Of a stretch of 64,000 nucleotides of DNA, positions 40,327-49,756 are shown piece after piece. The stretch lies in contig NZ_CP050253.1 in NCBI RefSeq assembly GCF_011745665.1, positions 1,711,418 to 1,775,417 of the forward strand, in the 5' to 3' direction. A model generated the notes under the pieces. It was not told the origin of the DNA, did no database searches, and saw only the letters and a program-made list of their open reading frames with translations. Origin of the DNA: Zophobihabitans entericus (GTDB lineage Bacteria > Pseudomonadota > Gammaproteobacteria > Enterobacterales > Orbaceae). How positions within the stretch are numbered: position 1 is the stretch's first letter; each line of letters begins with the position of its first letter. Made by a program: the position numbers and the translations under genes.

Positions 40327-40357
40327 CTTTATCTGGGCGGAAATCGCTCAGGTAAAG
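40327..40357 (+). promoter_or_regulatory. Strong stem-loop in the tolR-tolA gap
   Basis: CTTTATCTGGGCG (40327-40339) pairs with CGCTCAGGTAAAG (40345-40357), 13 pairs with two G-T wobbles and a GAAAT loop. No T-run follows, so it is better read as an mRNA-processing or stability element than a terminator. The gap 40317-40523 is 207 bases, long for two Tol genes; a separate tolA promoter may lie in its AT-rich part. Confidence 0.65.
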
Positions 40358-40523
40358 AGTCTAATCATCTCATTATTATTCCTTTTGTCAGATATGAAAT
40401 CCCTAATATGATAATTGTGCAGTTTAAAACTTGAATCTGCAAAATAATACCTGATGATTTTTTTAAATAATAATGAGACAATAATCACATATTTTTACTG
40501 GTAACTATAGCATTACAATATTT

Positions 40524-41537
40524 ATGACGCGTAACTATAATTCTAAATTGAAGTTTGCAATTATCCTGTCATTAGGATTGCATGTTGCTATCCTGATTGC
40601 TCTTGGGATTAGTGCGTTTAATTATACATCTACCTATGCCGGTGATGTTAATGGTAATGCTGTGGATGCAATTATGGTTGATCCTCGAATTGTTTCTGAA
40701 CAGTATGCTCGTCAGGTTCAACAAAAAGATGCATTAGTTGAGGCTGAAAAGCAACGTCAGCAACAGGCAGATCAGCGTGCTCGTGAGTTAGAAGAAAAAC
40801 AAGCCGCTGAACAGCAGCGTTTAAAAGATTTAGAAAGAGAGCGTTTAGCCGCTCTTGAAAAACAAAAGCAGGAAGCTGCAGCAGCTCAGGCTGCACAAGC
40901 GGCCGCTCGTGAGGCAGAGGCTGAAGCTGCTAAAGCCAAAGCACAGCTTGAAGAACAACAAAAACAAGCACTTCTGGCTAAACAAAAAGCGGAAGAAGAC
41001 GCTAAGTTAAGAGAGCAGCAGGTTAAAGCTGAGCAACAACGAATTGAGCAAGAAAAATTACGTGCTGAAGCTGAGCGTCAAAAGGCTGTAGAAGAAGCAG
41101 AGAAAGCGCGTCAGGAAGCCGAACGTCAGAAACAAATTGCCGCGGCAGAGCGCGCCAAAGCTGAGCAACAAAAGCAAAGTGCTGCTGAAGAAGCATCTCG
41201 CCAACAAGAGTTGAATGATATTTTGGGCAGTCTGACATCCAATGCACCGAAAGTACAACAAGGTGTTGCTAGTGGTGAATTGGATAAATATAAAACACTT
41301 TTACATAATGCAATCAGTAATAAATTTAATAACTCACAATTATATAGTGGTAAAAATTGTGTATTAACGATAAAAATTGCCCGTGATGGATTATTACTAA
41401 GTGTAGATTCTACAGAAGGGGATACTGCGTTATGTAGAGAGGCAATTTCTGCCACTAAACTAGCTGCCATTCCTAAGCCTACCAGCGATGCTCTTTATCA
41501 GGCTGTTAAAGAGGTTACTGTAGATTTTAGACCATAG
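40524..41537 (+). CDS. tolA: Cell envelope integrity protein TolA
   Basis: Links the TolQR motor to Pal and TolB across the periplasm. 337 residues (E. coli 421). N-terminal membrane helix (LKFAIILSLGLHVAILIALG, about residues 8-27), a long helical Ala/Glu/Lys/Gln-rich domain (about 60-230), and globular C-terminal domain with a YKTLLHNAISNKF segment and cysteine pair (NCVL, ALCREA). The helical domain is shorter than in E. coli and Gln-rich. Confidence 0.95.
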   Translation: MTRNYNSKLKFAIILSLGLHVAILIALGISAFNYTSTYAGDVNGNAVDAIMVDPRIVSEQYARQVQQKDALVEAEKQRQQQADQRARELEEKQAAEQQRLKDLERERLAALEKQKQEAAAAQAAQAAAREAEAEAAKAKAQLEEQQKQALLAKQKAEEDAKLREQQVKAEQQRIEQEKLRAEAERQKAVEEAEKARQEAERQKQIAAAERAKAEQQKQSAAEEASRQQELNDILGSLTSNAPKVQQGVASGELDKYKTLLHNAISNKFNNSQLYSGKNCVLTIKIARDGLLLSVDSTEGDTALCREAISATKLAAIPKPTSDALYQAVKEVTVDFRP

Positions 41538-41671
41538 TATCTATAGAAACGGACAATGATTTAAATACGTTAAACCTACGTGATAGTTATTGAGAAACAA
41601 ACAAAATAGATTTACTATGATACGTAATGAGTAAAGTATTACGAATACCTAATAGAAAAGGATGTTAAGTA

Positions 41672-42970
41672 ATGATTAAATATGTATGTCGGTTATCGCT
41701 TGGTTTTCTTCTCCTTATTTGGGGAATTACGTCACAAGCTGATGTCCGAATTATTATTACTGATGGTATGAATTTGGCTAAGCCAATTGCTGTTGTCCCT
41801 TTTAAATGGCACGGAACAGGCCAGCCGCCACAAAAAATGGAAGAGATTGTAAGTTCTGACCTGCGCAACAGCGGGCAATTTAATCCAATTGCAGTTAGAG
41901 ATATGCCACAATTACCAGACACAGCTTCTGCAGTCACGCCAAAAGCGTGGAGTGCAATAGGTATTGATGCGATTGTTGTTGGTCATATTCAACCGGGTGA
42001 AAATGGTAACTATTTAATTAGCTATCAACTTGTTGATACACTAAACTCTCCGGGTGAAATTTTAGCTCAGAATCAATATACTGTGCCTGCTCGCTGGTTA
42101 CGCTATGCTGGTCATACAGCGAGTGACGAAGTATTTGAAAAGTTAACAGGTATTAAAGGTGCATTCAGAACTCGTATCGCTTATGTAGTAAAAAATAATA
42201 GCGGTAAATTCACGCATGAATTACGAGTGTCTGATTACGATGGTTACGACCAAATTACAGTACATCGTTCAACAGCACCGCTAATGTCGCCAGCCTGGTC
42301 ACCAGATGGTACTAAGCTTGCTTATGTGACTTTTGAAAGTGGTCGTTCTGCGCTGGTAATGAAAACATTAGCTACTGGTGAGCTAAAAACAATTGCGTCT
42401 TTCCCACGACATAATGGCGCTCCAGCGTTTTCACCAGACGGAAAAAAATTAGCATTTGCATTATCAAAAGAGGGAAGTTTGAACCTCTATGTTATGGATT
42501 TACAAACTAGTAAAATTAGCCGTGTAACCTATGGTCGCAGTAATGATACTGAACCAGCATGGATGCCGGATAGTCAAACGCTAGTATACACATCAGACCA
42601 AACAGGACGTCCTCAGCTTTATACTATTAATATTGCTGGTGGTTCTTCTCAACGTCTAACATGGGATGGTGTACAGAATCAAAACCCGTCAGTTTCAGCT
42701 GATGGTAGTTTTGTGGTGATGATCTCAACGAGTGATAAAGGACAATTTGTCACGAAGTACGATTTAGCATCGGGTGCTTATCAAATATTAACGGGTACGT
42801 TTTTAGATGAAACACCAAGTGTGTCACCTAATGGTACTATGGTTATGTATAGTTCGACCCAAGGATTGGGAACAATATTAAATTTAGTTTCTGCTGATGG
42901 GCGGTTTAAAGCGAGATTACCGGCTACTGATGGGCAAGTATCATTCCCAGCATGGTCTCCGTATTTGTAG
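41672..42970 (+). CDS. tolB: Tol-Pal system beta-propeller protein TolB
   Basis: Periplasmic protein of 432 residues (E. coli 430). Signal peptide ends near [10 protein letters not shown]-terminal domain then six WD-like propeller repeats with [19 protein letters not shown] and related copies ([21 protein letters not shown]). Binds Pal, TolA and Lpp. Its AAGGATG ribosome site precedes the ATG at 41672. Confidence 0.97.
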   Translation: MIKYVCRLSLGFLLLIWGITSQADVRIIITDGMNLAKPIAVVPFKWHGTGQPPQKMEEIVSSDLRNSGQFNPIAVRDMPQLPDTASAVTPKAWSAIGIDAIVVGHIQPGENGNYLISYQLVDTLNSPGEILAQNQYTVPARWLRYAGHTASDEVFEKLTGIKGAFRTRIAYVVKNNSGKFTHELRVSDYDGYDQITVHRSTAPLMSPAWSPDGTKLAYVTFESGRSALVMKTLATGELKTIASFPRHNGAPAFSPDGKKLAFALSKEGSLNLYVMDLQTSKISRVTYGRSNDTEPAWMPDSQTLVYTSDQTGRPQLYTINIAGGSSQRLTWDGVQNQNPSVSADGSFVVMISTSDKGQFVTKYDLASGAYQILTGTFLDETPSVSPNGTMVMYSSTQGLGTILNLVSADGRFKARLPATDGQVSFPAWSPYL

Positions 42971-43028
42971 CTTTAGTTTTTTAATAGTTATTTAACAGAG
43001 TGTTATATACAACATAAGGAGTCTTAAA

Positions 43029-43502
43029 ATGCAATTTTCTAAAATGGTAAAAGGTGTATTATTCGCACTACCAATTATTGCGATTACAGCGTGTTCTTCT
43101 ACTGGCTCATCAAGTGAATCTACTGATGGATCAGCTTCTGCAAACGCGCAAACAAGTGCACAATTACAGAAGTTACAACAAGTAAATACAGTCTACTTTG
43201 ATTTTGACAAATACAATATCAAACAAGACTTTACTGCAGCATTAGATCAACATGCTGAATTCCTACGTACTCATTCTTCATTCTCAATCGTAATCGAAGG
43301 TCATGCGGATGAGCGTGGTACGCCAGAATACAACATCGCATTAGGTGAGCGCCGTGCTGCAGCAGTTAAAGCATATCTACAAGGCCGTGGTGTAGCAGAG
43401 TCTCAAATCTCTATCGTTTCATACGGTAAAGCAAAACCAGCTGTACTTGGTCATGACGAACGTGCTTATGCTCAAAACCGTCGTGCGGTAATCGTATACT
43501 AA
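43029..43502 (+). CDS. pal: Peptidoglycan-associated lipoprotein Pal
   Basis: Outer-membrane lipoprotein binding peptidoglycan. 157 residues; signal peptide with lipobox ITAC (Cys22, Ser at +2). OmpA-like domain from about residue 50: [35 protein letters not shown] (diaminopimelate-binding Asp/Arg), [12 protein letters not shown]. 58 bases after tolB with AAGGAG. Confidence 0.98.
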   Translation: MQFSKMVKGVLFALPIIAITACSSTGSSSESTDGSASANAQTSAQLQKLQQVNTVYFDFDKYNIKQDFTAALDQHAEFLRTHSSFSIVIEGHADERGTPEYNIALGERRAAAVKAYLQGRGVAESQISIVSYGKAKPAVLGHDERAYAQNRRAVIVY

Positions 43503-43511
43503 TATCTACAA

Positions 43512-43575
43512 AAATAACTGAGTTCTCAGTTATTCATGTTCAATCGGCTATTTTTAAATTAGAAATAGCCGATTA
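43512..43575 (+). terminator. Two tandem hairpins between pal and cpoB
   Basis: AATAACTGAG-TT-CTCAGTTATT at 43512-43533 and AATCGGCTATTT / AAATAGCCGATT at 43542-43574. Both are followed by only short T stretches. They probably protect the abundant pal mRNA or partly terminate before cpoB. Confidence 0.7.
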
Positions 43576-43604
43576 TTTATCTTCCATCTGCACCATTAGA
43601 GTTA

Positions 43605-44318
43605 ATGATTATGTATAAGAAAATTACTGGTCTTTGCTTATCAGTTTTATTTGTCACTACAGCACATGCTGCTTCATCATCTGAACTGGAACGTATTGTG
43701 ACCGCACAAGGACAGCTATTAACACAGTATCAGCAGCAAATTAGTGACTTACAACGTGAAGTTGATGAATTAAGAGGACAACTTCAGGAAAATACATATC
43801 AGCTAGGGCAAACGATCGAAAGACAAAAAATGATTTTACAGCAGCTTAGTGATACACCAACTAAACCGGCTACTACATCGACCTCTACATCTACTGCTAG
43901 TAGTGATAGCAATACGTTAGTGGGTTGGTCACCATCAGGTAATGATAAAACGGACTATAATTTTATTATTAAGTTTGTATTAGAAGGGAAGCAAACCAGA
44001 GAAGCAATTACTGCTTTTCAGGCATTTGTGAAGCAATATCCAAAATCTAGTTATCAGGCAAATGCTAACTACTGGTTAGGCCAGCTGAATTATGGTCAGA
44101 AAAAATTATCTGATGCTTCTTTCTATTTTGCAACAGTGGTAAAAAGTTATCCAAACTCAAGTAAAGCATCTGAAAGTCTGTATAAAATCGGTTTAATTTT
44201 AGCTGATCAAGGTGAAAAAGAGAAAGCGAAAGCTGTATTGCAGCAAGTAATTTCTCAGTATCCGAAAGATACCAATATTGTAAAACAAGCTCAGCAAAAA
44301 CTGACTGAATTACAATAA
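43605..44318 (+). CDS. cpoB: Cell division coordinator CpoB (YbgF)
   Basis: Periplasmic protein linking PBP1B peptidoglycan synthesis with Tol constriction. 237 residues. Signal peptide ending TTAHA-ASS, a coiled coil (about 25-80: QLLTQYQQQISDLQREVDEL...), a Thr/Ser linker, and TPR repeats (about 120-235: YPKSSYQANANYWLGQLNYGQ). Last Tol-Pal gene, ahead of tRNA-Lys as in E. coli. Confidence 0.94.
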   Translation: MIMYKKITGLCLSVLFVTTAHAASSSELERIVTAQGQLLTQYQQQISDLQREVDELRGQLQENTYQLGQTIERQKMILQQLSDTPTKPATTSTSTSTASSDSNTLVGWSPSGNDKTDYNFIIKFVLEGKQTREAITAFQAFVKQYPKSSYQANANYWLGQLNYGQKKLSDASFYFATVVKSYPNSSKASESLYKIGLILADQGEKEKAKAVLQQVISQYPKDTNIVKQAQQKLTELQ

Positions 44319-44375
44319 ATTTTATGCCGGGTGTTTGAATATCAAGCAGTCGGCACACTTTTCTAAATAAAATTA

Positions 44376-44404
44376 TTGCATCAAAAAAATAATCCGCTTA
44401 TTAT
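44376..44404 (+). promoter_or_regulatory. Promoter of tRNA-Lys
   Basis: TTGCAT (44376-44381), 17-base spacer, TATTAT (44399-44404), followed by a G+C-rich discriminator AGCAACCCG typical of stable-RNA promoters under stringent control. Confidence 0.7.
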
Positions 44405-44438
44405 AGCAACCCGAAATTAGATACACCTCCCCAGAAAT

Positions 44439-44514
44439 GGGTCGTTAGCTCAGTCGGTAGAGCAGCGGACTTTTAATCCGTTGGTCGAAGGTTCGAATCC
44501 TTCACGACCCACCA
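44439..44514 (+). tRNA. lysT: tRNA-Lys (anticodon TTT)
   Basis: 76 bases with encoded CCA. Acceptor GGGTCGT pairs with ACGACCC; anticodon loop CTTTTAA reads TTT; T-arm GGTTCGAATCC. Follows cpoB as the E. coli lysT cluster does, but here it is a single gene instead of a tRNA array. Confidence 0.98.
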
Positions 44515-44700
44515 TTATTCTTCAATAAAATCAATAAGTTATATAATAAACCACACATAAAGATTCGAACCTTTGTTCGACAAAATTGTCTGGAACAATT
44601 TTGAACGTTGCATCAGCAACGGCCCGAAGGGTGAGTATCAGGATGATACGAATGACATCCTTCACGACCTCCATTATTTCCTTAATAAAATCAATAAATT
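44497..44700 (+). repeat. 160-bp direct repeat carrying the tRNA-Lys 3' end
   Basis: ATCCTTCACGACC at 44497-44509 (tRNA 3' end) and about 30 following bases (CCATTATT, then AATAAAATCAATAA) recur at 44657-44700. The intervening segment contains TTCGAACCTTTGTTCG, an AAAATTGT / ACAATTTT stem (44582-44603 region) and CGTTGCATCAGCAACGGCCC. The layout recalls the tRNA-3'-end repeats downstream of E. coli tyrT. It could also be a relic of an excised island or of a deleted second tRNA gene. Confidence 0.7.
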
Positions 44701-44724
44701 AAAAAATATAAAACCTTGGTAACC

Positions 44725-45621
44725 TTAATATTGCAAACTAACCTTCTTTAAAATAAGTAAGAATTTATTCACTAATGGATTAATTTCATTTTTTCTGGTG
44801 TAGGCCACAACTGTGGTACTAATTGGAAAGTTTGCGACAGAGATAAAAGCCACATCGGTACGATTATTTTTAGCAACAGAGTGTCCTACAAACGTCATCC
44901 CAAGTCCTGCCCCAACTAAACCTAGAGCCGTATGAATTTCTACAGCCTCATAAGCGACAGGAACGTAATTTCCGGTAGAGTGAATGGTTGATGCCATTAA
45001 TTGGTTAAAATTGGTTTTTATGTCCTTAGGATAAGTGATTAGTGGGATTGCAGATAGTTCCTCGAGTGTTAATGTCTCTTTTTTGGCTAGATGGTGCCCA
45101 ATAGGTAAGGCAACAACAAACGGTTCTTTAATTAAGATTGTTTCATCAAATTCTGCCTGTGCAGTTCTATTTCCAATAAATCTTGAGATCCCAATATCTA
45201 TTTTGGAATTTTTTAAATGATCAATTTGATATTCTGATAGCGCCTCAACCAATTCTAAATGAACGTTGGGATGGCTTTCTCTGAATAGGCGCAAGGCCTC
45301 TGGTAATAGTGAAACAATGGTTGATCGTGTGAAGCCAATACTCAGCCAGCCTCGCTTCCCACTTGCGACATCTTTTGTTTCAGCTTCTAGTCGAGATAAC
45401 TGTCTTAATTGTTCTTTAGCACGCGGATACAGATAACGACCAAGAGAAGTCAGTTCCATCGGGCGTTTACTACGATCAAATAATTCAGCTCCCAGTAATG
45501 CTTCCAGCTGGCTTAATTGCATACTAATTGCTGTTGGCGCAATAAATAACTGCTCTGCTGCAAGTGCCGCACTTCCGGATTCAACAATCTGACAAAAATA
45601 TTTTAACTGTTTTAAATTCAT
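44725..45621 (-). CDS. LysR-family regulator of the RraA/MFS operon
   Basis: 298 residues; N-terminal HTH MNLKQLKYFCQIVESGSAALAAEQLFIAPTAISMQL (residues 1-36) of the Nac/Cbl-like LysR branch, effector-binding domain from about residue 92. Transcribed divergently from two RraA-family genes and an MFS transporter across a 199-base gap, so it almost certainly regulates them. Effector unknown. Confidence 0.92.
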   Translation of the reverse strand: MNLKQLKYFCQIVESGSAALAAEQLFIAPTAISMQLSQLEALLGAELFDRSKRPMELTSLGRYLYPRAKEQLRQLSRLEAETKDVASGKRGWLSIGFTRSTIVSLLPEALRLFRESHPNVHLELVEALSEYQIDHLKNSKIDIGISRFIGNRTAQAEFDETILIKEPFVVALPIGHHLAKKETLTLEELSAIPLITYPKDIKTNFNQLMASTIHSTGNYVPVAYEAVEIHTALGLVGAGLGMTFVGHSVAKNNRTDVAFISVANFPISTTVVAYTRKNEINPLVNKFLLILKKVSLQY

Positions 45622-45820
45622 TTATATTTCCTGCCGCTGGTAATACATCTCATTTTTAATCAAAAATCACGGAGAAGATCACATTTCTTATTTCCGTTAT
45701 TTGACATAGAAAAATACATATCTTTAGTTCAATTTTTCTTATCTTATTTTCAATATTCGATGTTTGATATTGGTTTTATTTTATTTAAGAATGAGCCTAA
45801 TTACAACATGGAGATAATTT

Positions 45821-46489
45821 ATGAACACAATAGATAAAGAATTACTACAAAAAATTCAGGTGTTATCTACTGCAGAGTTATCGGATGCTCTTGATTTTTT
45901 TAAGTTAAAAGGTAGTGCATTGGGTATTAAGCATATCGCAGGAACGGCGCGTTTTTTTGGTTTTGCTTATACGCTCAGATTTGCTCCTGTCGATCCCGAT
46001 AATCCAGGGACTGTGGGTGATTTTATCGATAACGTACCAGAGGGGAGTGTTGTCGTTATTGATAATAATGCTCGTACGGATTGCACGGTTTGGGGTGGAA
46101 TTTTAAGTAATGTCGCTAAACAAAGAAATATCGCCGGAACTGCGATTAATGGTGTATGCCGGGACACAATAGAAGCGGATGACGCGCAATATCCTCTGTA
46201 TGCCTTAGGTCGATTTATGAGAACAGGTAAAGATCGCGTACAGGTTGAAGAAAGCGGGGGAACTGTCGTCCTTGGTGATGTGCGCGTCAATCATGGTGAT
46301 TTTGTTTTTGGTGATTTAGATGGGGTGGTAGTGGTACCGGCTCAGCACCTGAATAAAGTTGTTGAGAAAGCATTCATTATGAATCAGGTAGAGCAACAAA
46401 TTGTTACAGCAGCCTTATCCGGAATGCCTTTAGCCGAGGCCAGAGTGAAATTTGGTTATCACACCTTACAACGTAGTCCTGAGAAATAA
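45821..46489 (+). CDS. RraA-family protein / aldolase-like, paralogue 1
   Basis: 222 residues with the RraA/HMG-CHA aldolase fold signature WGGILSNVAKQRNIAGTAIN followed by GVCRD (Arg114, Asp115). In class II HMG/4-carboxy-4-hydroxy-2-oxoadipate aldolases this RD pair binds substrate and metal; in true RraA (RNase E inhibitor) there is no catalysis. Catabolic context (LysR, MFS permease) favours an aldolase or decarboxylase acting on a hydroxy-acid. It shares the fold with the next gene but is clearly diverged. AGGAG-less GGAGAT ribosome site. Confidence 0.83.
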   Translation: MNTIDKELLQKIQVLSTAELSDALDFFKLKGSALGIKHIAGTARFFGFAYTLRFAPVDPDNPGTVGDFIDNVPEGSVVVIDNNARTDCTVWGGILSNVAKQRNIAGTAINGVCRDTIEADDAQYPLYALGRFMRTGKDRVQVEESGGTVVLGDVRVNHGDFVFGDLDGVVVVPAQHLNKVVEKAFIMNQVEQQIVTAALSGMPLAEARVKFGYHTLQRSPEK

Positions 46490-46502
46490 CTGAGGAGGCT
46501 TT

Positions 46503-47153
46503 ATGAATAATCAAATTATCACCCAGGAAATGAGCGCTATTTTAAAACGTTTAGGCTCAGCAACGATTTATGAAGCACAAGGGGCTAAAGGTGCTTTTGG
46601 TTCTGATATTAAACCCATTGATAACAATATGCGTGTGGTTGGTCGTGCGTTAACCGTTGATATCAGACCTGCTGATAACCTTATGCTGCACTATGCACTA
46701 TTAAAAGCCAGACCTGGTGATGTGCTAGTTGTGGATGCGAAGGGATTTATGGAAGCAGGCCCATGGGGAGATGTTCTGACTGAGCAGGCCATGACAATCG
46801 GCGTGGAAGGCTTAATTATTAATGGCGCTGTCCGTGATGCGAATTCTATTTCTGAAGTGGGCTTTCCTGTCTTTTGTAAAGGGTTGAGTATTAAGGGAAC
46901 GGAAAAGAATCAGCCAGGAAAACTCAACGTACCTGTGACTATATCAGGTGTGCAGATCAATCCTGGGGATATTGTTGTTGGTGACAGAGATGGTCTGGTT
47001 GTGGTGTCACTTGATGAGGTTGAGCAGGTTATACAAAAGGCATTACAACGAGAAGCAAAAGAAGACATCTTTAAAGAAAAAATTAGAAATGGGGCAACGA
47101 CAGCAGAGTTATTAAATCTGTCTGAAACATTAAAACGATTTGAGTTAGTTTAA
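46503..47153 (+). CDS. RraA-family protein / aldolase-like, paralogue 2
   Basis: 216 residues, 13 bases after paralogue 1 with GAGGAGG. Carries WGDVLTEQAMTIGVEGLIIN then GAVRD (Arg111, Asp112) and the longer substrate-side loop FCKGLSIKGTEKNQPGK, nearer to bona fide HMG/CHA aldolases. Two adjacent paralogues suggest a heteromeric enzyme or two successive steps. Reaction not determined; pyruvate release from a branched 4-hydroxy-2-oxo acid is the family reaction. Confidence 0.83.
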   Translation: MNNQIITQEMSAILKRLGSATIYEAQGAKGAFGSDIKPIDNNMRVVGRALTVDIRPADNLMLHYALLKARPGDVLVVDAKGFMEAGPWGDVLTEQAMTIGVEGLIINGAVRDANSISEVGFPVFCKGLSIKGTEKNQPGKLNVPVTISGVQINPGDIVVGDRDGLVVVSLDEVEQVIQKALQREAKEDIFKEKIRNGATTAELLNLSETLKRFELV

Positions 47154-47194
47154 TTTCGGTTAATTACTATAAAATAAAGAAATGGGGCTATTTT

Positions 47195-48529
47195 ATGACA
47201 AATTCAGTAAAACAACAGAGTGGGAAACGTACCAATTATCGTTGGTTTGTTGCTCTTCTTTTCTTCATTATTTATACCATTGCTGCGGCAGACAGAGCCA
47301 ACTTGGGTGTTGCACTACCTTTTATTAGAAAAGATTTTGATATGACGAACGCGGAAGCGGGTGGACTGGTCAGTCTTTTTCTTATTGCTTATGCGCTTAT
47401 TCAGCTTCCGTCAGCCTGGTTATTGTCAAAATTTGGGGTGAGAAAAGTTTTTCCGATCTCGATGATTTTAACCTCAATTGCAACCGGCTTAACGGGTACT
47501 GTTAACTCACTCTTCGCGCTTAAAATGTGTCGTTTAACACTGGGGCTGGCTGAAGGGCCACTGCCAATTGGTGTAACAACGACCATTAATAACTGGTTTC
47601 CATCAAAAGAGAAGGGAACGGCATCTGGTATTTTCCTTTCCGCTGTAAAGTTTGGACCGGTTGTTACACCTATTTTAGGGGCTGTGATTATCTCTATCTG
47701 GGGCTGGAAAGAAGTGTTTATTTTCTTTGCTGTTCCGGGAATTATCTTATCCGCTTTTTGGTATATGTTAGTACAAAATAAACCTTCAGAAAGCCGTTTT
47801 ACCAATCAGCAAGAAGTAGATTACATTGCAGAAAATGAAAATGGTGGTAATCAGGCAAAAGGTGTCACTGCCTCTGTTGAAATGCCATTATTGGATAAAA
47901 TCATCAGAGTTAAAGAAGTCGAGCAACTTAATACAAATAAAGATATTTTTAAATCATGGAATATTATTGGTTGTTCACTGGGATATTGCTTCCAGCTAGG
48001 TATCTCAAGTCTGTTACTGGCATGGATTCCAACATATTTACTAGTCGTTAAAAACTTCTCAATTATTGGTATGGGGATTGTAGCGGCAGCTCCGTGGGTT
48101 GGTGCAGTGGTTGGTAATCTGTTTGGTGGTTTTCTTTCTGATCGGATACTGGGACGTCGTAGAAAACCTGGCATGATGATCTCTTCTATTGCCACGGCTG
48201 GTATGATGTTTGTGTTAATTAACGCACCTGCTGAGCCAACAATCTTTGGTCTTTTACTATTCTTAACCGGAGTTCTGTTAAATATTGGTTTCTCTGCTTA
48301 TATGGTTTATCCGATGTCATTTACTGCTAAAGATAAATTCCCGACAGCTAATGCTATCGTTAATATGGGCGGACAATTAGGTGGTGCTGCGACACCATTT
48401 ATTGCTGGTTTACTGTTAGATAGTTATGGCTGGAACTCAGTATTTACTTTTATGTCTATTATTTCCTGTTTAACGTTTATTATTGTTCTGACTATTGCTG
48501 AACCGCTAAAAACAGTAGCAAAAAAATAG
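47195..48529 (+). CDS. MFS transporter, anion:cation symporter (ACS) type
   Basis: 444 residues, twelve predicted membrane segments with the ACS-family signature ADRANLGVALPFIRKDF (about residues 29-45) and a large charged central loop (about 205-250). ACS members import sugar acids, hexuronates or aromatic acids. As the third gene of the operon it should import the compound degraded by the RraA-type enzymes. Confidence 0.9.
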   Translation: MTNSVKQQSGKRTNYRWFVALLFFIIYTIAAADRANLGVALPFIRKDFDMTNAEAGGLVSLFLIAYALIQLPSAWLLSKFGVRKVFPISMILTSIATGLTGTVNSLFALKMCRLTLGLAEGPLPIGVTTTINNWFPSKEKGTASGIFLSAVKFGPVVTPILGAVIISIWGWKEVFIFFAVPGIILSAFWYMLVQNKPSESRFTNQQEVDYIAENENGGNQAKGVTASVEMPLLDKIIRVKEVEQLNTNKDIFKSWNIIGCSLGYCFQLGISSLLLAWIPTYLLVVKNFSIIGMGIVAAAPWVGAVVGNLFGGFLSDRILGRRRKPGMMISSIATAGMMFVLINAPAEPTIFGLLLFLTGVLLNIGFSAYMVYPMSFTAKDKFPTANAIVNMGGQLGGAATPFIAGLLLDSYGWNSVFTFMSIISCLTFIIVLTIAEPLKTVAKK

Positions 48530-48547
48530 TCCAACCAGACTGATTAA

Positions 48548-48586
48548 AAATAGAACCAGCATATTTATGTTGGTTCTATTTTTTTA
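48548..48586 (+). terminator. Terminator of the RraA/MFS operon
   Basis: AAATAGAACCAGCATA / TATGTTGGTTCTATTT stem with one G-T pair, then TTTTT. Confidence 0.9.
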
Positions 48587-48786
48587 TGTAAAAGCAGAGA
48601 ATTGAAAACATTTTATATCTCAGGCTAACCATTCGTTTTCATAGTCATACCTTTTCTAAAAATACTCAGACAGCAATTTTTAAAATTTAATGAATATTCA
48701 TGTATACTAAATCCTTATATTTTATCTAATATTAGATATCAATTGGTATTCTTAAAAAGAAAAGATGGTAAATAAAGGAAATCGTT

Positions 48787-49722
48787 ATGAGCTATAAGGT
48801 AGCAACTATTACTTTAAATCCGGCTTATGATCTGGTGGGCTTTTGCCCGGCAATTACTCTTGGTGATGTGAATTTAGTACAAACCACAGGCTTACACGCT
48901 GCAGGCAAGGGGATTAATGTCGCTAAGGTACTGCACGATCTGGGAATTAATTGTACTGTTACTGGCCTGTTGGGGCTGGATAATCAGGATGGCTTTAAAC
49001 AACTCTTTGAGCAACTGGGACTTGATAATAAATTTCAGACTGTAGAAGGCCGTACCCGAATTAATGTAAAACTAACCGAAGCGGATAATGATGTCACAGA
49101 TTTGAATTTTTCCGGATTTACAGTAAGTCCTGCAGCATGGCAGCAATTTACTCAGCACTCTTTAGCATTACTTAAACATATGGATATGGTTTCTATTAAT
49201 GGTAGTTTACCTGCAGGTATTGAACTGGGTGAATTTACCAGCTGGATGGAAGCAGTGAAAACAGTATGTCCAAAAGTGGTATTTGATAGCAGCCGTGATG
49301 CACTGAAAGCCGGTATGATGACACTGCCGTGGCTTATCAAACCAAATGAGAAAGAGCTTTCTCAATATGCAGGAAAAACGTTAACAACGATTGATGAGCT
49401 AAAAGCTACGGCTAAAGAACTGGTAGGTAAAGGTGTTGAGCATGTGATTGTCTCTATGGGCCCCGATGGTGCTCTCTGGATCACTAAAAACGAGTCATGG
49501 CACGCCAAACCGCCATCTTGTCCGATTGTAAGTACAGTTGGTGCAGGGGATTCAATGGTTGCAGGTTTGATGTATGGGCTATTAACAGGTATGTCCATTA
49601 AAGATGTGCTAAAACTTGCTTCTGCTATTGCTGCATTGTCCGTGAGCCAGACTAATGTCGGAATTAGTGATAAACAAGTCCTTGATCAGATGATCGAAAA
49701 AATTGCTATAAGAGAGATTTAA
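48787..49722 (+). CDS. fruK: 1-phosphofructokinase FruK
   Basis: PfkB-family kinase turning fructose 1-phosphate into fructose 1,6-bisphosphate. 311 residues (E. coli 312); TLNPAYDLVGFCP, LHAAGKGINVAKVL and the catalytic GAGDSMVAGL segment are conserved. Its usual partners fruB and fruA (fructose PTS) and the regulator cra are not adjacent, so it stands alone here; AAGGAA precedes the ATG. Confidence 0.95.
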   Translation: MSYKVATITLNPAYDLVGFCPAITLGDVNLVQTTGLHAAGKGINVAKVLHDLGINCTVTGLLGLDNQDGFKQLFEQLGLDNKFQTVEGRTRINVKLTEADNDVTDLNFSGFTVSPAAWQQFTQHSLALLKHMDMVSINGSLPAGIELGEFTSWMEAVKTVCPKVVFDSSRDALKAGMMTLPWLIKPNEKELSQYAGKTLTTIDELKATAKELVGKGVEHVIVSMGPDGALWITKNESWHAKPPSCPIVSTVGAGDSMVAGLMYGLLTGMSIKDVLKLASAIAALSVSQTNVGISDKQVLDQMIEKIAIREI

Positions 49723-49756
49723 ATTAGTAGGGTAGAGAATTATCTCTACCTCCATT

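Noticed and set aside
44065-44358. 97-residue minus-strand frame
   Set aside because: Antisense to cpoB with no independent support.
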